From Marivita sp. GX14005 (lineage in GTDB: Bacteria > Pseudomonadota > Alphaproteobacteria > Rhodobacterales > Rhodobacteraceae), in the NCBI RefSeq assembly GCF_023370775.1, contig NZ_JAMCCQ010000003.1, positions 62,001 to 126,000 of the forward strand: a stretch of 64,000 nucleotides of DNA. Direction: 5' to 3'. Below the pieces are notes generated by a model. The model was not told the origin of the DNA, did not search any database, and was given only the letters and a program-made list of their open reading frames with translations. Positions 30,289-38,406 of this stretch are shown one piece after another. The first letter of the stretch is position 1; each line of letters begins with the position of its first letter. Position numbers and translations under genes: made by a program.

Positions 30289-30651
30289 ATGACCAATGCG
30301 AGCCCCAAGATCGAAGGCGCACCGCTGATCGCTCCTTCCAGCACCGACCACCCGCTCCACGAACAGATCGTGGAGGCGTGCCGGTCGGTTTATGACCCGG
30401 AAATTCCGGTGAATATCTACGATCTGGGCCTGATCTACACCATCGACATCAATGCCGAGAACGAGGTGAACATAATCATGACCCTCACCGCGCCGGGCTG
30501 CCCGGTTGCCGGCGAAATGCCCGGCTGGGTGGCCGAAGCGATCGAACCGCTGCCCGGCGTCAAGCAGGTCGATGTCGAACTCACCTGGGAGCCGCCCTGG
30601 GGCATGGACATGATGTCCGACGAGGCGCGGCTCGAACTGGGGTTCATGTAG
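30289..30651 (+). CDS. sufT: SUF-system SufT / MIP18-type iron-sulfur protein (DUF59)
   Basis: A 120-residue DUF59 protein with the core VYDPEIPVNIYDLGLIYTIDI ... MTLTAPGCPVAGEMP, including the reactive Cys in APGCP, and a WEPPWGMDMMSDEAR end. SufT/PaaD-like proteins help iron-sulfur cluster maturation. ATG 30289 is chosen because GGGAAGA lies upstream and the family starts just before this point. A TfoX-like gene and a SufA-like gene follow on the same strand. Confidence 0.88.
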   Translation: MTNASPKIEGAPLIAPSSTDHPLHEQIVEACRSVYDPEIPVNIYDLGLIYTIDINAENEVNIIMTLTAPGCPVAGEMPGWVAEAIEPLPGVKQVDVELTWEPPWGMDMMSDEARLELGFM

Positions 30652-30655
30652 GCCG

Positions 30656-30994
30656 GTGGCCGTCAGCGCGGAACAAATCGTCCACCTGCGCGACCTGTTT
30701 CGCGATGTGCCGGACCTGTCCATGCGCAAGATGTTCGGCGGGCTGGGCATCTACTCCGAAGGGCGCATCTTCGCCGTGCTCGGCCCCGACGAGGCGCTGC
30801 TCATCAAGGCGCGCGGGGCGCTCGCCGAAACCCTCGCCGCCGAAGGCGCAACGCAATGGGTCTATGCAGGCAAATCGGGGAAACGCTCCACGATGCCCTA
30901 CTGGACCCTGCCCGAAGACGCGCTCGACGATCCTGAAGCGGCCTGCGACTGGGCCCGCCGCGCCTTGGCAGAACTGGATGGCGCACCTATCTGA
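30656..30994 (+). CDS. TfoX/Sxy N-terminal domain protein
   Basis: A 112-residue protein with the TfoX N-terminal domain signature LSMRKMFGGLGIYSEGRIFAVL ... SMPYW-like TMPYWTLPEDALD. The C-terminal TfoX domain is absent, as in many alphaproteobacteria. TfoX regulates competence in gammaproteobacteria. In single-domain forms the role is unknown. GTG start 30656 lies 4 bases after the sufT stop, so the two are co-translated. Confidence 0.82.
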   Translation: MAVSAEQIVHLRDLFRDVPDLSMRKMFGGLGIYSEGRIFAVLGPDEALLIKARGALAETLAAEGATQWVYAGKSGKRSTMPYWTLPEDALDDPEAACDWARRALAELDGAPI

Positions 30995-31024
30995 AACGAC
31001 ACAGCAAACCGAAGGACCAGACCG

Positions 31025-31423
31025 ATGTTCGGCATTCCCGGCAAGCAAGCCGTCACCCTGACACCCAAAGCCGCCGCACAAGTGCGCAAGCTGATGGACG
31101 CCAAGGGCCATGCCGGCCTGCGCATCGGCGTCAAGAAAGGCGGCTGCGCGGGCATGGAATACACCATGGATTACGTCGATACCGCCGATCCCAATGACGA
31201 GGTGGTCGAACAGGACGGCGCGACCGTGATGATCGCGTCTATGGCGCAGATGTTCCTCTTCGGCACCGAGATTGACTACCAGACCTCGCTCCTGGAATCG
31301 GGCTTCCACTTCAACAACCCCAATGTCGCCGATGCCTGTGGTTGCGGCGAATCCATCAAGTTCAAGGACGTGGACGAGTTGGCCGCCGAGCACGGAAACG
31401 GCGCGCCGGACCTCAAGTCCTGA
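31025..31423 (+). CDS. sufA: A-type iron-sulfur carrier (SufA/IscA/HesB family)
   Basis: A 132-residue scaffold or carrier protein that delivers iron-sulfur clusters. The three ligand cysteines are present: Cys41 in KKGGCAGMEY and Cys105/Cys107 in DACGCGESIKF. The sequence upstream (MFGIPGKQAVTLTPKAAAQV) is typical. It forms a small iron-sulfur group with sufT and the TfoX-like gene, separate from any complete suf operon in view. It converges on a 2OG oxygenase gene 4 bases away. Confidence 0.92.
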   Translation: MFGIPGKQAVTLTPKAAAQVRKLMDAKGHAGLRIGVKKGGCAGMEYTMDYVDTADPNDEVVEQDGATVMIASMAQMFLFGTEIDYQTSLLESGFHFNNPNVADACGCGESIKFKDVDELAAEHGNGAPDLKS

Positions 31424-31427
31424 CGGC

Positions 31428-32336
31428 TCAGGTCCGCCCCTTCAGGTGCAGATATGTCTCGCCATACCGCCTGGCGAGGTGATCGCCGGCGCTTATGGGC
31501 GCGTCCCCCTCGGGCGCGACATTCGTGTCGACATTCGGATTGAAGAAGAGCGGCACCGAGATCCGCTCTCCCGCGCCGCCCGTGACCCGGTGCAGCGTCG
31601 CGACGACGCGCCCGCCGGTCCACATCTCCAGCATTTCGCCGAAATTGATGATGAATTCGCCCGGCGCCGCCTGAAGCGGCAGCCAGCCCTCCTGCCCGCG
31701 CGGCTTCACCTCCAGCCCGGCCTGCCCATCGGTGGCGAGCAGCGTCAGGCAGCCGTAATCGGTATGAGCTGCGATGCCGAAATCGCGGCCCCCCGCCCAA
31801 TCGGGGCGCGGCGGATAGTAATTGCCGCGCAACAGCGCCATCGGGCAATCGAACTTGCCTTCGAAGTAATCGGCATCCGCGCCGATCGACAGCGCGATCC
31901 CGCGAAGAACGCCGCGCGCCACGATCAGCGCATCGTCGTAGTAGGCCCGGATGACCGGCTCGAAACCGACTGGACGCACCGGCCAGTGGTTGGGCGCATA
32001 GACCGGCAGCGCGGCGCGCGGATCGCCCGGCGGCAGGGCAAAGCCGCAATCGAACACTTCCTTGTAATCGGGATTGGCCTCCGGATCGACCTGCTCGGAC
32101 CCCGGCGCGCCCCAGCCCCGGTTCGAGCCCGTCCGCGCCATGTCGACCTGCGCCTTGACCTCGGCAGGCTGCGCGAAGAACGCGCCATAGGCGGCCAGTA
32201 CGAACCGTATCCGCGCCGCCGAGAGCGGTGTGTTGAAGAGCACGGCAAATCCGATCTCCTCGGCGGCCCGCCGCATCTCGCGAAGCGTCGGCGGATCGCC
32301 GGCGGCCAATGCCTGCATATCGAGTCTGGGGATCAT
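31428..32336 (-). CDS. 2-oxoglutarate/Fe(II)-dependent oxygenase, isopenicillin-N-synthase-like
   Basis: A cytosolic non-heme iron dioxygenase of 302 residues. The iron triad is His191 and Asp193 (AAHTDYG) and His249 (LHRV). Arg258 and Ser260 in RISVPLFF are the 2-oxoglutarate-binding pair. An N-terminal DIOX_N-like segment (EEIGFAVLFNTPLS) is present. AGGAGG lies 7 bases before ATG 32336. The substrate is unknown; bacterial relatives act on small acids or ethylene-forming-type substrates. It is a single gene divergent from tpiA. Confidence 0.88.
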   Translation of the reverse strand: MIPRLDMQALAAGDPPTLREMRRAAEEIGFAVLFNTPLSAARIRFVLAAYGAFFAQPAEVKAQVDMARTGSNRGWGAPGSEQVDPEANPDYKEVFDCGFALPPGDPRAALPVYAPNHWPVRPVGFEPVIRAYYDDALIVARGVLRGIALSIGADADYFEGKFDCPMALLRGNYYPPRPDWAGGRDFGIAAHTDYGCLTLLATDGQAGLEVKPRGQEGWLPLQAAPGEFIINFGEMLEMWTGGRVVATLHRVTGGAGERISVPLFFNPNVDTNVAPEGDAPISAGDHLARRYGETYLHLKGRT

Positions 32337-32460
32337 CGCGTGGCCTCCTTGCCCGTTCACACGGCTTTTGCCAGCAGGTGCAGCGCTCCGCAACAACCCT
32401 TGACCTCGCGCCGCGCGAAGCGATGATGCACCGAAGCGAAACCCAGACAGGATGACCGTC

Positions 32461-33201
32461 ATGCGCCGCAAACTCGCCGCCGGAAACTGGAAGATGAACG
32501 GGCTGCGCGCCGCGCTGTCGGAACTGCAAGCACTGAACGACGCCGCGCCGGACGGGGTCGAGATGCTCATCTGTCCGCCCGCCACGCTTCTGGCCGCCGC
32601 GCGGGAACAAGCGGGGTCCCTGTCCCTCGGCGGCCAGGATTGCCACAGCGCGGAAACCGGCGCGCATACCGGTGATATCTCCGCCGAAATGCTCAAGGAT
32701 GCCGGGGCGAGCTACGTCATCCTCGGCCATTCGGAGCGCCGCGCGGATCACGGCGAAACGAATGAAATCGTTGTAGAAAAGACTAAGGCGGCCTGGCGCG
32801 CCGGACTGACCGCGATCGTCTGCATCGGAGAGACGCTGGCCGATCGCGAGGCCGGACAAACGCTCGACGTCATCGGCACGCAGCTCGCCGGCTCCCTGCC
32901 GGAGGGGGCGAATGGCGACAACACGGTCATCGCCTATGAGCCCGTCTGGGCCATCGGCACCGGGCATATCCCCGCCATGGAGCAGATCACCGAAGTGCAC
33001 GATTTCATCCGCGCCGCGCTGGTGGCGCGTTTGGGGGAAACGGACGCCGCCGCGATCCGCCTGCTCTATGGCGGCAGCGTCAAGCCCGACAATGCCGCCG
33101 AGATTTTCCGCGTGAGCAATGTGGATGGCGCCCTCGTCGGCGGCGCCAGCCTGAAAGCCTCGGATTTCGCGCCCATCGCAAAGGCGCTGGAGAGCGCATA
33201 G
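32461..33201 (+). CDS. tpiA: triosephosphate isomerase
   Basis: A glycolytic TIM-barrel enzyme that interconverts dihydroxyacetone phosphate and glyceraldehyde 3-phosphate. Motifs are [10 protein letters not shown] (Lys), VILGHSERR (His), [10 protein letters not shown] (catalytic Glu) and [12 protein letters not shown]. The 246-residue form starts at ATG 32461 with AGG 9 bases upstream; ATG 32452 is possible. A strong bidirectional hairpin follows. Confidence 0.97.
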   Translation: MRRKLAAGNWKMNGLRAALSELQALNDAAPDGVEMLICPPATLLAAAREQAGSLSLGGQDCHSAETGAHTGDISAEMLKDAGASYVILGHSERRADHGETNEIVVEKTKAAWRAGLTAIVCIGETLADREAGQTLDVIGTQLAGSLPEGANGDNTVIAYEPVWAIGTGHIPAMEQITEVHDFIRAALVARLGETDAAAIRLLYGGSVKPDNAAEIFRVSNVDGALVGGASLKASDFAPIAKALESA

Positions 33202-33237
33202 CCACCTGCCGGTCGATCCGGGGAAGGCGCTGCGAAA

Positions 33238-33300
33238 TGAGTATTTACCAACGAGAAGAAGGAGTTGTCTCTGCTCCCTTCTTCTCGTTCCAAATACTCA
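33238..33300. terminator. Long interrupted hairpin between tpiA and the SDR gene
   Basis: TGAGTATTT/AAATACTCA outer arms and AACGAGAAGAAGG/CCTTCTTCTCGTT inner arms make a nearly perfect 63-base hairpin. The genes on both sides converge on it, so it can end transcription both ways. Each arm resembles the TATTT...AAGAAG element at 22.9, 39.9 and 43.9 kb. Confidence 0.75.
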
Positions 33301-33363
33301 AATTCAACGCCAGCATCCGGCACCCGCTCCCATGGCCTGCGGTGCCTTCTGACAAAAGCGCCT

Positions 33364-34143
33364 TCAAACCGTCAGATTGGTCCCGCCCCCGTCGATGAGC
33401 AGGTTCTGCCCGACGATGAACCCTGCATGTTGCGAGCAGAGGAACGCGCAGGCCTGTCCGAATTCCTCGGGCGTGCCGTAGCGCCGCGCGGGAATCCCCT
33501 CCTGACGCTTGCGGCGGGCCTGCTCGATCGAGATGCCCTGCGCCTCGGAGACGTCGCGATCGAGTTGATCGGCGCGGTCGGTTGCGTGAATGCCCGGAAG
33601 GAGATTGTTGACGATCACGCCATGCTCGGCGACCTGCCGGGCCGTGCCGGCGACATAACCCGTAAGGCCGGTCCGCGCGGAATTCGACAGACCCAGCTGC
33701 GGGATGGGCGCGCGCACCGATTGCGAGGTGATGTTGACCACCCGCCCCCAGCCGCGATCGATCATGCCGGGCATGAGTTCCGACATCAGCGCGATTGGCG
33801 TGAGCATGTTGGCATCGAGCGCCTTGATGAAGTTCTCGCGTTGCCAGTCTTGCCAGGATCCGGGCGGCGGCCCGCCCGCATTCGTCACGAGGATATCGAC
33901 CGCGTCGGCCGCTTCGAGCACGCTGGCGCGCCCGTCTTCGGACGTGATATCGGCCGCGACGGCCCGCACATCGACGCCGTAGCGATCGCGAATTTCCGCC
34001 GCCGCCGCTTCGAGCATCTCAGCGCCGCGCGCGTTCATCACGAGCGAAACGCCCGCCGCCGCGAGGGCTTCGGCACAGCCGCGCCCGAGCCCCTTGCTCG
34101 ACGCGCAAACCAAGGCGCGTTTTCCGCTGATCCCGAGATCCAT
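33364..34143 (-). CDS. short-chain dehydrogenase/reductase-like protein lacking the catalytic Tyr and Lys
   Basis: A 259-residue Rossmann-fold SDR with a variant nucleotide-binding motif, ASSKGLGRG (residues 14-22), the NAG motif (ILVTNAGGPP) and a Ser in NITS (Ser140). Where classical members have YxxxK it reads SNSAR: Ser153 replaces Tyr and Arg157 replaces Lys when aligned with no gap to the GLTG/NNLLPG helix. Such members are known in a subgroup annotated as 3-oxoacyl-ACP reductase, but the chemistry must differ. The substrate is unknown. It is a single gene whose upstream region is unusually AT-rich. Confidence 0.82.
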   Translation of the reverse strand: MDLGISGKRALVCASSKGLGRGCAEALAAAGVSLVMNARGAEMLEAAAAEIRDRYGVDVRAVAADITSEDGRASVLEAADAVDILVTNAGGPPPGSWQDWQRENFIKALDANMLTPIALMSELMPGMIDRGWGRVVNITSQSVRAPIPQLGLSNSARTGLTGYVAGTARQVAEHGVIVNNLLPGIHATDRADQLDRDVSEAQGISIEQARRKRQEGIPARRYGTPEEFGQACAFLCSQHAGFIVGQNLLIDGGGTNLTV

Positions 34144-34281
34144 TCCGACCCTCCCAAAGTTGAATCAAATCGTCTGTATAAAGCCACGCGGCGTTCACGA
34201 ACCTGACACATTTATCAATGATTTTAAAGATCTGACGTCCCTTCGGGGTCAATTCGGGATCAAGGTGAAAACGGGCCTGCC

Positions 34282-34746
34282 ATGACGTGCCAAACCGCCC
34301 TTCTGTCGTTCAAAGCCTACCCCGTTCACGGGTTTCGGACCGAATTCGGTCTTTGCCGCGGCGAACGGATGCACCGGCTGGACGATCTCAACCCCGGCGA
34401 GATTTACCAGATACGCCATGACGCTCCTTGCTCTGACGTGTCGGCTGCCGGTGACGCCAGCGTCTTTTACCGTATCAAGGCCGCGAACCTGCCGCTTGAG
34501 ATATTGACGACCTGCGCGCGGCTTATCTTCATGACGACGACCGGGCGGCGCGTGGACATGCAGGCGGCGCTCTGTCATGGACAATTGCATCTGGTTTCCG
34601 AAACGCCCCTGCAGACGGGAACCGAATATGTGCTGATCGAAAAGACGCCCGTCGAAAACCCGCAAGCACCTGCATTGGTGCCCGCCGCGTCAGAGCGTTG
34701 CGCACCCCGGCGCTCCAACGTGATCCCGCTCCGCGCCATTGGCTAG
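34282..34746 (+). CDS. hypothetical protein, 154 residues
   Basis: A protein of unknown family. It has five Cys, with no recognised metal motif (MTCQTALLSFKAYPVHGFRTEFGLC; CSDVSAAG; TTCARLIFMTTTGRRVDM). A small beta-rich domain over residues 55-125 is suggested by alternating hydrophobics (LHLVSETPLQTGTEYVLIEK), followed by a basic, Pro/Ala-rich tail ending NVIPLRAIG. The RRVDMQAALCHGQL and NVIPLR features recall Hint-domain-associated tails of Rhodobacterales, but the evidence is weak. It lies downstream of an AT-rich promoter-like stretch (34147-34270). Confidence 0.55.
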   Translation: MTCQTALLSFKAYPVHGFRTEFGLCRGERMHRLDDLNPGEIYQIRHDAPCSDVSAAGDASVFYRIKAANLPLEILTTCARLIFMTTTGRRVDMQAALCHGQLHLVSETPLQTGTEYVLIEKTPVENPQAPALVPAASERCAPRRSNVIPLRAIG

Positions 34747-34792
34747 CGGCGCCTTATGGACAAGCCGCAGCGCCCCGCCTATACGCGCGACC

Positions 34793-36400
34793 ATGCCCGA
34801 TACCGCATCAAATCGCCCCGCCCTGCCCGCCGAAATCGCCCGGCGTCGCACCTTTGCCATCATCTCGCATCCCGATGCAGGCAAGACCACGCTGACCGAG
34901 AAATTCCTGCTTTATGGCGGCGCGATCCAGATGGCCGGGCAGGTCCGAGCCAAGGGCGAGGCGCGGCGCACGCGGTCGGATTTCATGAAGATGGAGCAGG
35001 ATCGCGGCATCTCCGTTTCGGCGTCCGCCATGTCCTTCGATTTCAAGGCATACCGCTTCAACCTCGTGGACACGCCCGGCCATAGCGATTTTTCCGAGGA
35101 CACCTACCGCACGCTGACCGCCGTGGATGCCGCTGTCATGGTGATCGACGGCGCGAAAGGCGTGGAAAGCCAGACCCAGAAGCTCTTCGAGGTCTGCCGG
35201 CTGCGCGATCTGCCGATCCTGACCTTCTGCAACAAGATGGACCGAGAGAGCCGGGACACCTTCGACATCATCGACGAAATCCAGGAAAATCTTGCCATCG
35301 ACGTCACGCCCGCAAGCTGGCCCATCGGCATGGGGCGCGATTTTCTGGGCTGCTACGATCTGCTGCGCGACCGGCTGGAGTTGATGGACCGCGCGGATCG
35401 CAACAAGGTCGCCGAAAGCGTCGAGATCAACGGCCTCGACGATCCGGAGCTCGCGGAACACATCCCCGAACACCTGCTCGAACAGCTGCGCGAAGAGGTC
35501 GAGATGGCGCGTGAACTGCTGCCCAAGCTCGACCCGAAAGCGGTGCTCGAAGGGCATATGACGCCGATCTGGTTCGGCTCAGCGATCAATTCCTTCGGCG
35601 TGCAGGAATTGATGAACGGCATCGGCACATACGGGCCGGAGCCGCAACCGCAATCGGCGACGCCGCGGCAGATCTTGCCGGACGAAACAAAGGTATCGGG
35701 GTTCGTCTTCAAGGTTCAGGCGAACATGGATCCCAAGCACCGCGACCGCGTGGCCTTCCTGCGCATGGCATCGGGCCATTTCAAACGCGGCATGAAGCTG
35801 ACCCATGTGCGGACCAAGAAACCGATGACCGTGTCCAACCCCGTTCTGTTTCTCGCCGCCGACCGCGAACTGGCGGAGGAAGCCTGGGCCGGCGATATCA
35901 TCGGCATCCCGAACCATGGCCAGCTCCGCATCGGCGACACGCTGACCGAGGGCGAGGCGCTGAAGGTCACGGGCATCCCGTCCTTCGCGCCCGAACTCCT
36001 GCAATCGGTGCGCGCGGGCGATCCGCTCAAATCCAAGCACCTGGAAAAGGCGCTCATGCAATTTGCCGAGGAAGGCGCGGCCAAGGTGTTCAAGCCGATG
36101 ATCGGCTCGGGCTTCATCGTGGGCGTCGTCGGCGCGCTGCAATTCGAGGTGCTGGGCAGCCGGATCGAACTGGAATACGGTCTGCCGGTCCGGTTCGAGC
36201 CGTCGCAATTTACCTCCGCCCGCTGGGTGCATGGGCCGAAGGACGCGGTGGACAAGCTCGCGCAGGCCAACAAGCAGCATATGGCGACAGATAATGATGG
36301 CGACGCGGTTTATCTCACGCGGTTGCAATGGGACATTGATCGCATCGCACGCGATTATCCCGATGTGACCCTGTCCGCGACCAAGGAAATGATGGTGTAG
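34793..36400 (+). CDS. prfC: peptide chain release factor 3
   Basis: A translational GTPase of 535 residues that recycles RF1/RF2. It shows G1 SHPDAGKTTLTEK, G3 DTPGHSDFSEDTYRTL and G4 NKMDRE, with the long RF3 C-terminal domains (AFLRMASGHFKRGMKLTHVRTKK). ATG 34793 is chosen from family N-termini (MPDTASNRPALPAEIARRRTFAIISH). In-frame upstream starts would overlap the previous gene. It is followed by three consecutive palindromes. Confidence 0.96.
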   Translation: MPDTASNRPALPAEIARRRTFAIISHPDAGKTTLTEKFLLYGGAIQMAGQVRAKGEARRTRSDFMKMEQDRGISVSASAMSFDFKAYRFNLVDTPGHSDFSEDTYRTLTAVDAAVMVIDGAKGVESQTQKLFEVCRLRDLPILTFCNKMDRESRDTFDIIDEIQENLAIDVTPASWPIGMGRDFLGCYDLLRDRLELMDRADRNKVAESVEINGLDDPELAEHIPEHLLEQLREEVEMARELLPKLDPKAVLEGHMTPIWFGSAINSFGVQELMNGIGTYGPEPQPQSATPRQILPDETKVSGFVFKVQANMDPKHRDRVAFLRMASGHFKRGMKLTHVRTKKPMTVSNPVLFLAADRELAEEAWAGDIIGIPNHGQLRIGDTLTEGEALKVTGIPSFAPELLQSVRAGDPLKSKHLEKALMQFAEEGAAKVFKPMIGSGFIVGVVGALQFEVLGSRIELEYGLPVRFEPSQFTSARWVHGPKDAVDKLAQANKQHMATDNDGDAVYLTRLQWDIDRIARDYPDVTLSATKEMMV

Positions 36401-36405
36401 CGCGA

Positions 36406-36464
36406 GCGCGTTCGAACGCGCTTCACGGCTTTTCGAAAAGCCGTGTTGCCCGCAAGGCGGCAAC
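36406..36464. repeat. Three back-to-back palindromes after prfC (TTCGAA-centred)
   Basis: GCGCGTTCGAACGCGC (36406-36421) is followed by a 22-base perfect palindrome with core CTTTTCGAAAAG (36424-36445). The pair GTTGCC/GGCAAC (36445-36464) comes next. They start 5 bases after the prfC stop and end 17 bases before the next ATG. A similar TTCGAA palindrome plus GC hairpin occurs after nuoF (55.5 kb). Confidence 0.7.
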
Positions 36465-36480
36465 GCGGCACTCTGCCCCC

Positions 36481-38208
36481 ATGAGCAGCACGCCCTCCGA
36501 CACTCCAGCCTATCCCGGCGGTCTGCCCGGTTTGCTTCGCCATTGGGACAAGCGCCGCGATCCGCTGGGCTTCGCGCCGGGTGAAACCCTGCCGCCGCTC
36601 GATTGCGATCTCGCTGCAATCGCCGCCACCCGCGTGGCGCCGCCGCCAGAAGACCCGCCCTCGTCCGAAAACATGCGCAAATCGCGCGAACTCGCGCGCG
36701 AGCTTCAGGGCGGCAACGCGCTTGTGCATCTCAACGCGCTCCTGATTGCGCATCTGCGCAAGCGCAGCCACCCCGAGCACACGGCTGCGCTGTTCCACCG
36801 GATCTGGGCCGAACAATCCGACCTCCTCCTGCGCGAGATGGATTTGCGCTGGAAAGTCTCGAGCCTGACGACCTTCGGCGATCACGGCGTCACGCAAGCG
36901 CAGCGCAGTGCCGGACTCGGTCTTTCGACGCTTTTCAACATGATGAAACTCTACGAAAGCGAACGGCTCTATTCAGGGCGCGAAGCGGATCGGCCGTTCA
37001 CGCTGGACCGGCGCGCGACCGGCCCCCTTCCGCTTGACATGAACGCCTTCTCGCTCACGAATGGCGGGCTCGATGTGAACCTTATCGCAAGCCTGTGGCA
37101 GGCCGCCGATGCCGATGCGGTGATCCGGCCGCTGGCGCATGACATGCTGACGCGGCTGGTCGAGGACCCGCGCACCGTGTTCCGCCGATTGCACCGCCTG
37201 CGCGCCCGAAAGCTGCGACAGGCGAATGGCAGGGATGTCGAAGGGACCGGCCGCCACGTTCCTGTGCCGACCCCGCTACGGCACCCGCCGCGTTGGGGGC
37301 TCGTTTGCACAACAAATGCCCCCCCGCTCGACGTGGCGCGTTTCGCGGCGCATCATCTCGATCTCGGCGCGGCGCGCATCCATGTCTTCCTCGATACGCC
37401 CGATCCGGAAACCGCAACGCTCCTGCGCCGGGACAAGCGCATCACCGTGACCCAATGCGATGCCGCCTATTGGAGCCGGCTTGGCCGGGCGCGGCCCGAA
37501 ACGCATCAGCAAAGGCAGATTTTCAATGCCACGCGCACGCTGGCCGAAGTGTCCGATCTCGACTGGCTCGGTCATATCGATGTGGACGAGTTCATCCTGA
37601 CGCCCCGCCCCTTCGGCGATCTGCTTGCCGCGCTGCCGGACGGCATGGCGGGCGCCCGTCTGTATCCCGCCGAAGCCCTTGCCACTGCTCCGGGCGCCCT
37701 GCCGCAGGGGTTCAAGCTGCGCTGCCTGCCGCCCGCCGTTCCGGCCCGCGCCATTCACGACATCTACCCGACCTTCGGCAGCTACCTGCGCGGCGGGTTT
37801 CTCAGCCATCTCGCCGGAAAACTCTTCGCTCGCCCCGGGTTTGGCGGTATGCGCCTTGCCATTCACCGTTTGCGCGCCGCAGGTGAGGATATCACCAATA
37901 TCGCCGTGATCGATGACGCCCATCTCGGCCATCTTCATGCCCCGGATTGGGAGAGCTTCCGCGCAAAGCTCGAATTTCGCCAGCAGCACGGCTCCTATCG
38001 CATTCGCGACGACGCGCCCAAATCCGCGGGGCGTCTGCTCGCCTATCTGCGCGCGCACGAGGGCGAGGCGGGCTTGCGGCAGGCCTTTGACGAGGTTTGT
38101 CTCGACACGCCGGGGCTGCGCGAAAGACTGGCTCGGCACGAGCTGCTTTTAACGCCAGAGTTCAATCCCCGCGCGGCGATGGTGCGCGTCTTCGGCCCTT
38201 CGGCGTAG
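36481..38208 (+). CDS. glycosyltransferase (GT2/GT92-like) with a large unknown N-terminal domain
   Basis: A 575-residue two-part protein. The second half, from about residue 265, is a glycosyltransferase-like domain. WGLVCTTNAPPLDVARFAAHHLDLGA starts the fold and LDWLGHIDVDEFIL has the DxD metal site. It is of the kind found in capsule or exopolysaccharide loci. The first 255 residues (RDPLGFAPGE ... ALVHLNALLIAHLRKRSHPEHTAALFHRIW) match no family I recognise and look helical. There are no membrane spans. The gene stands alone with no other polysaccharide genes, so its acceptor cannot be inferred. Confidence 0.72.
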   Translation: MSSTPSDTPAYPGGLPGLLRHWDKRRDPLGFAPGETLPPLDCDLAAIAATRVAPPPEDPPSSENMRKSRELARELQGGNALVHLNALLIAHLRKRSHPEHTAALFHRIWAEQSDLLLREMDLRWKVSSLTTFGDHGVTQAQRSAGLGLSTLFNMMKLYESERLYSGREADRPFTLDRRATGPLPLDMNAFSLTNGGLDVNLIASLWQAADADAVIRPLAHDMLTRLVEDPRTVFRRLHRLRARKLRQANGRDVEGTGRHVPVPTPLRHPPRWGLVCTTNAPPLDVARFAAHHLDLGAARIHVFLDTPDPETATLLRRDKRITVTQCDAAYWSRLGRARPETHQQRQIFNATRTLAEVSDLDWLGHIDVDEFILTPRPFGDLLAALPDGMAGARLYPAEALATAPGALPQGFKLRCLPPAVPARAIHDIYPTFGSYLRGGFLSHLAGKLFARPGFGGMRLAIHRLRAAGEDITNIAVIDDAHLGHLHAPDWESFRAKLEFRQQHGSYRIRDDAPKSAGRLLAYLRAHEGEAGLRQAFDEVCLDTPGLRERLARHELLLTPEFNPRAAMVRVFGPSA

Positions 38209-38406
38209 ACCACCTGCCTGTTGCCCAATCGGCGCCGAAACACGGCGCGCATAGGGCAATTCGCCCTCGAATCGGGGCCGTCATTGACGCCCGCACAGAA
38301 CGGCGTTACACACGCGCGAGATCTCTACTGTGGGTTGACACAGGGCCGAACGGGCCGGATCGCATCAGACGCACGGGCGCAGTCAGTCCGTGAAAAGCGG
38401 ATACAC

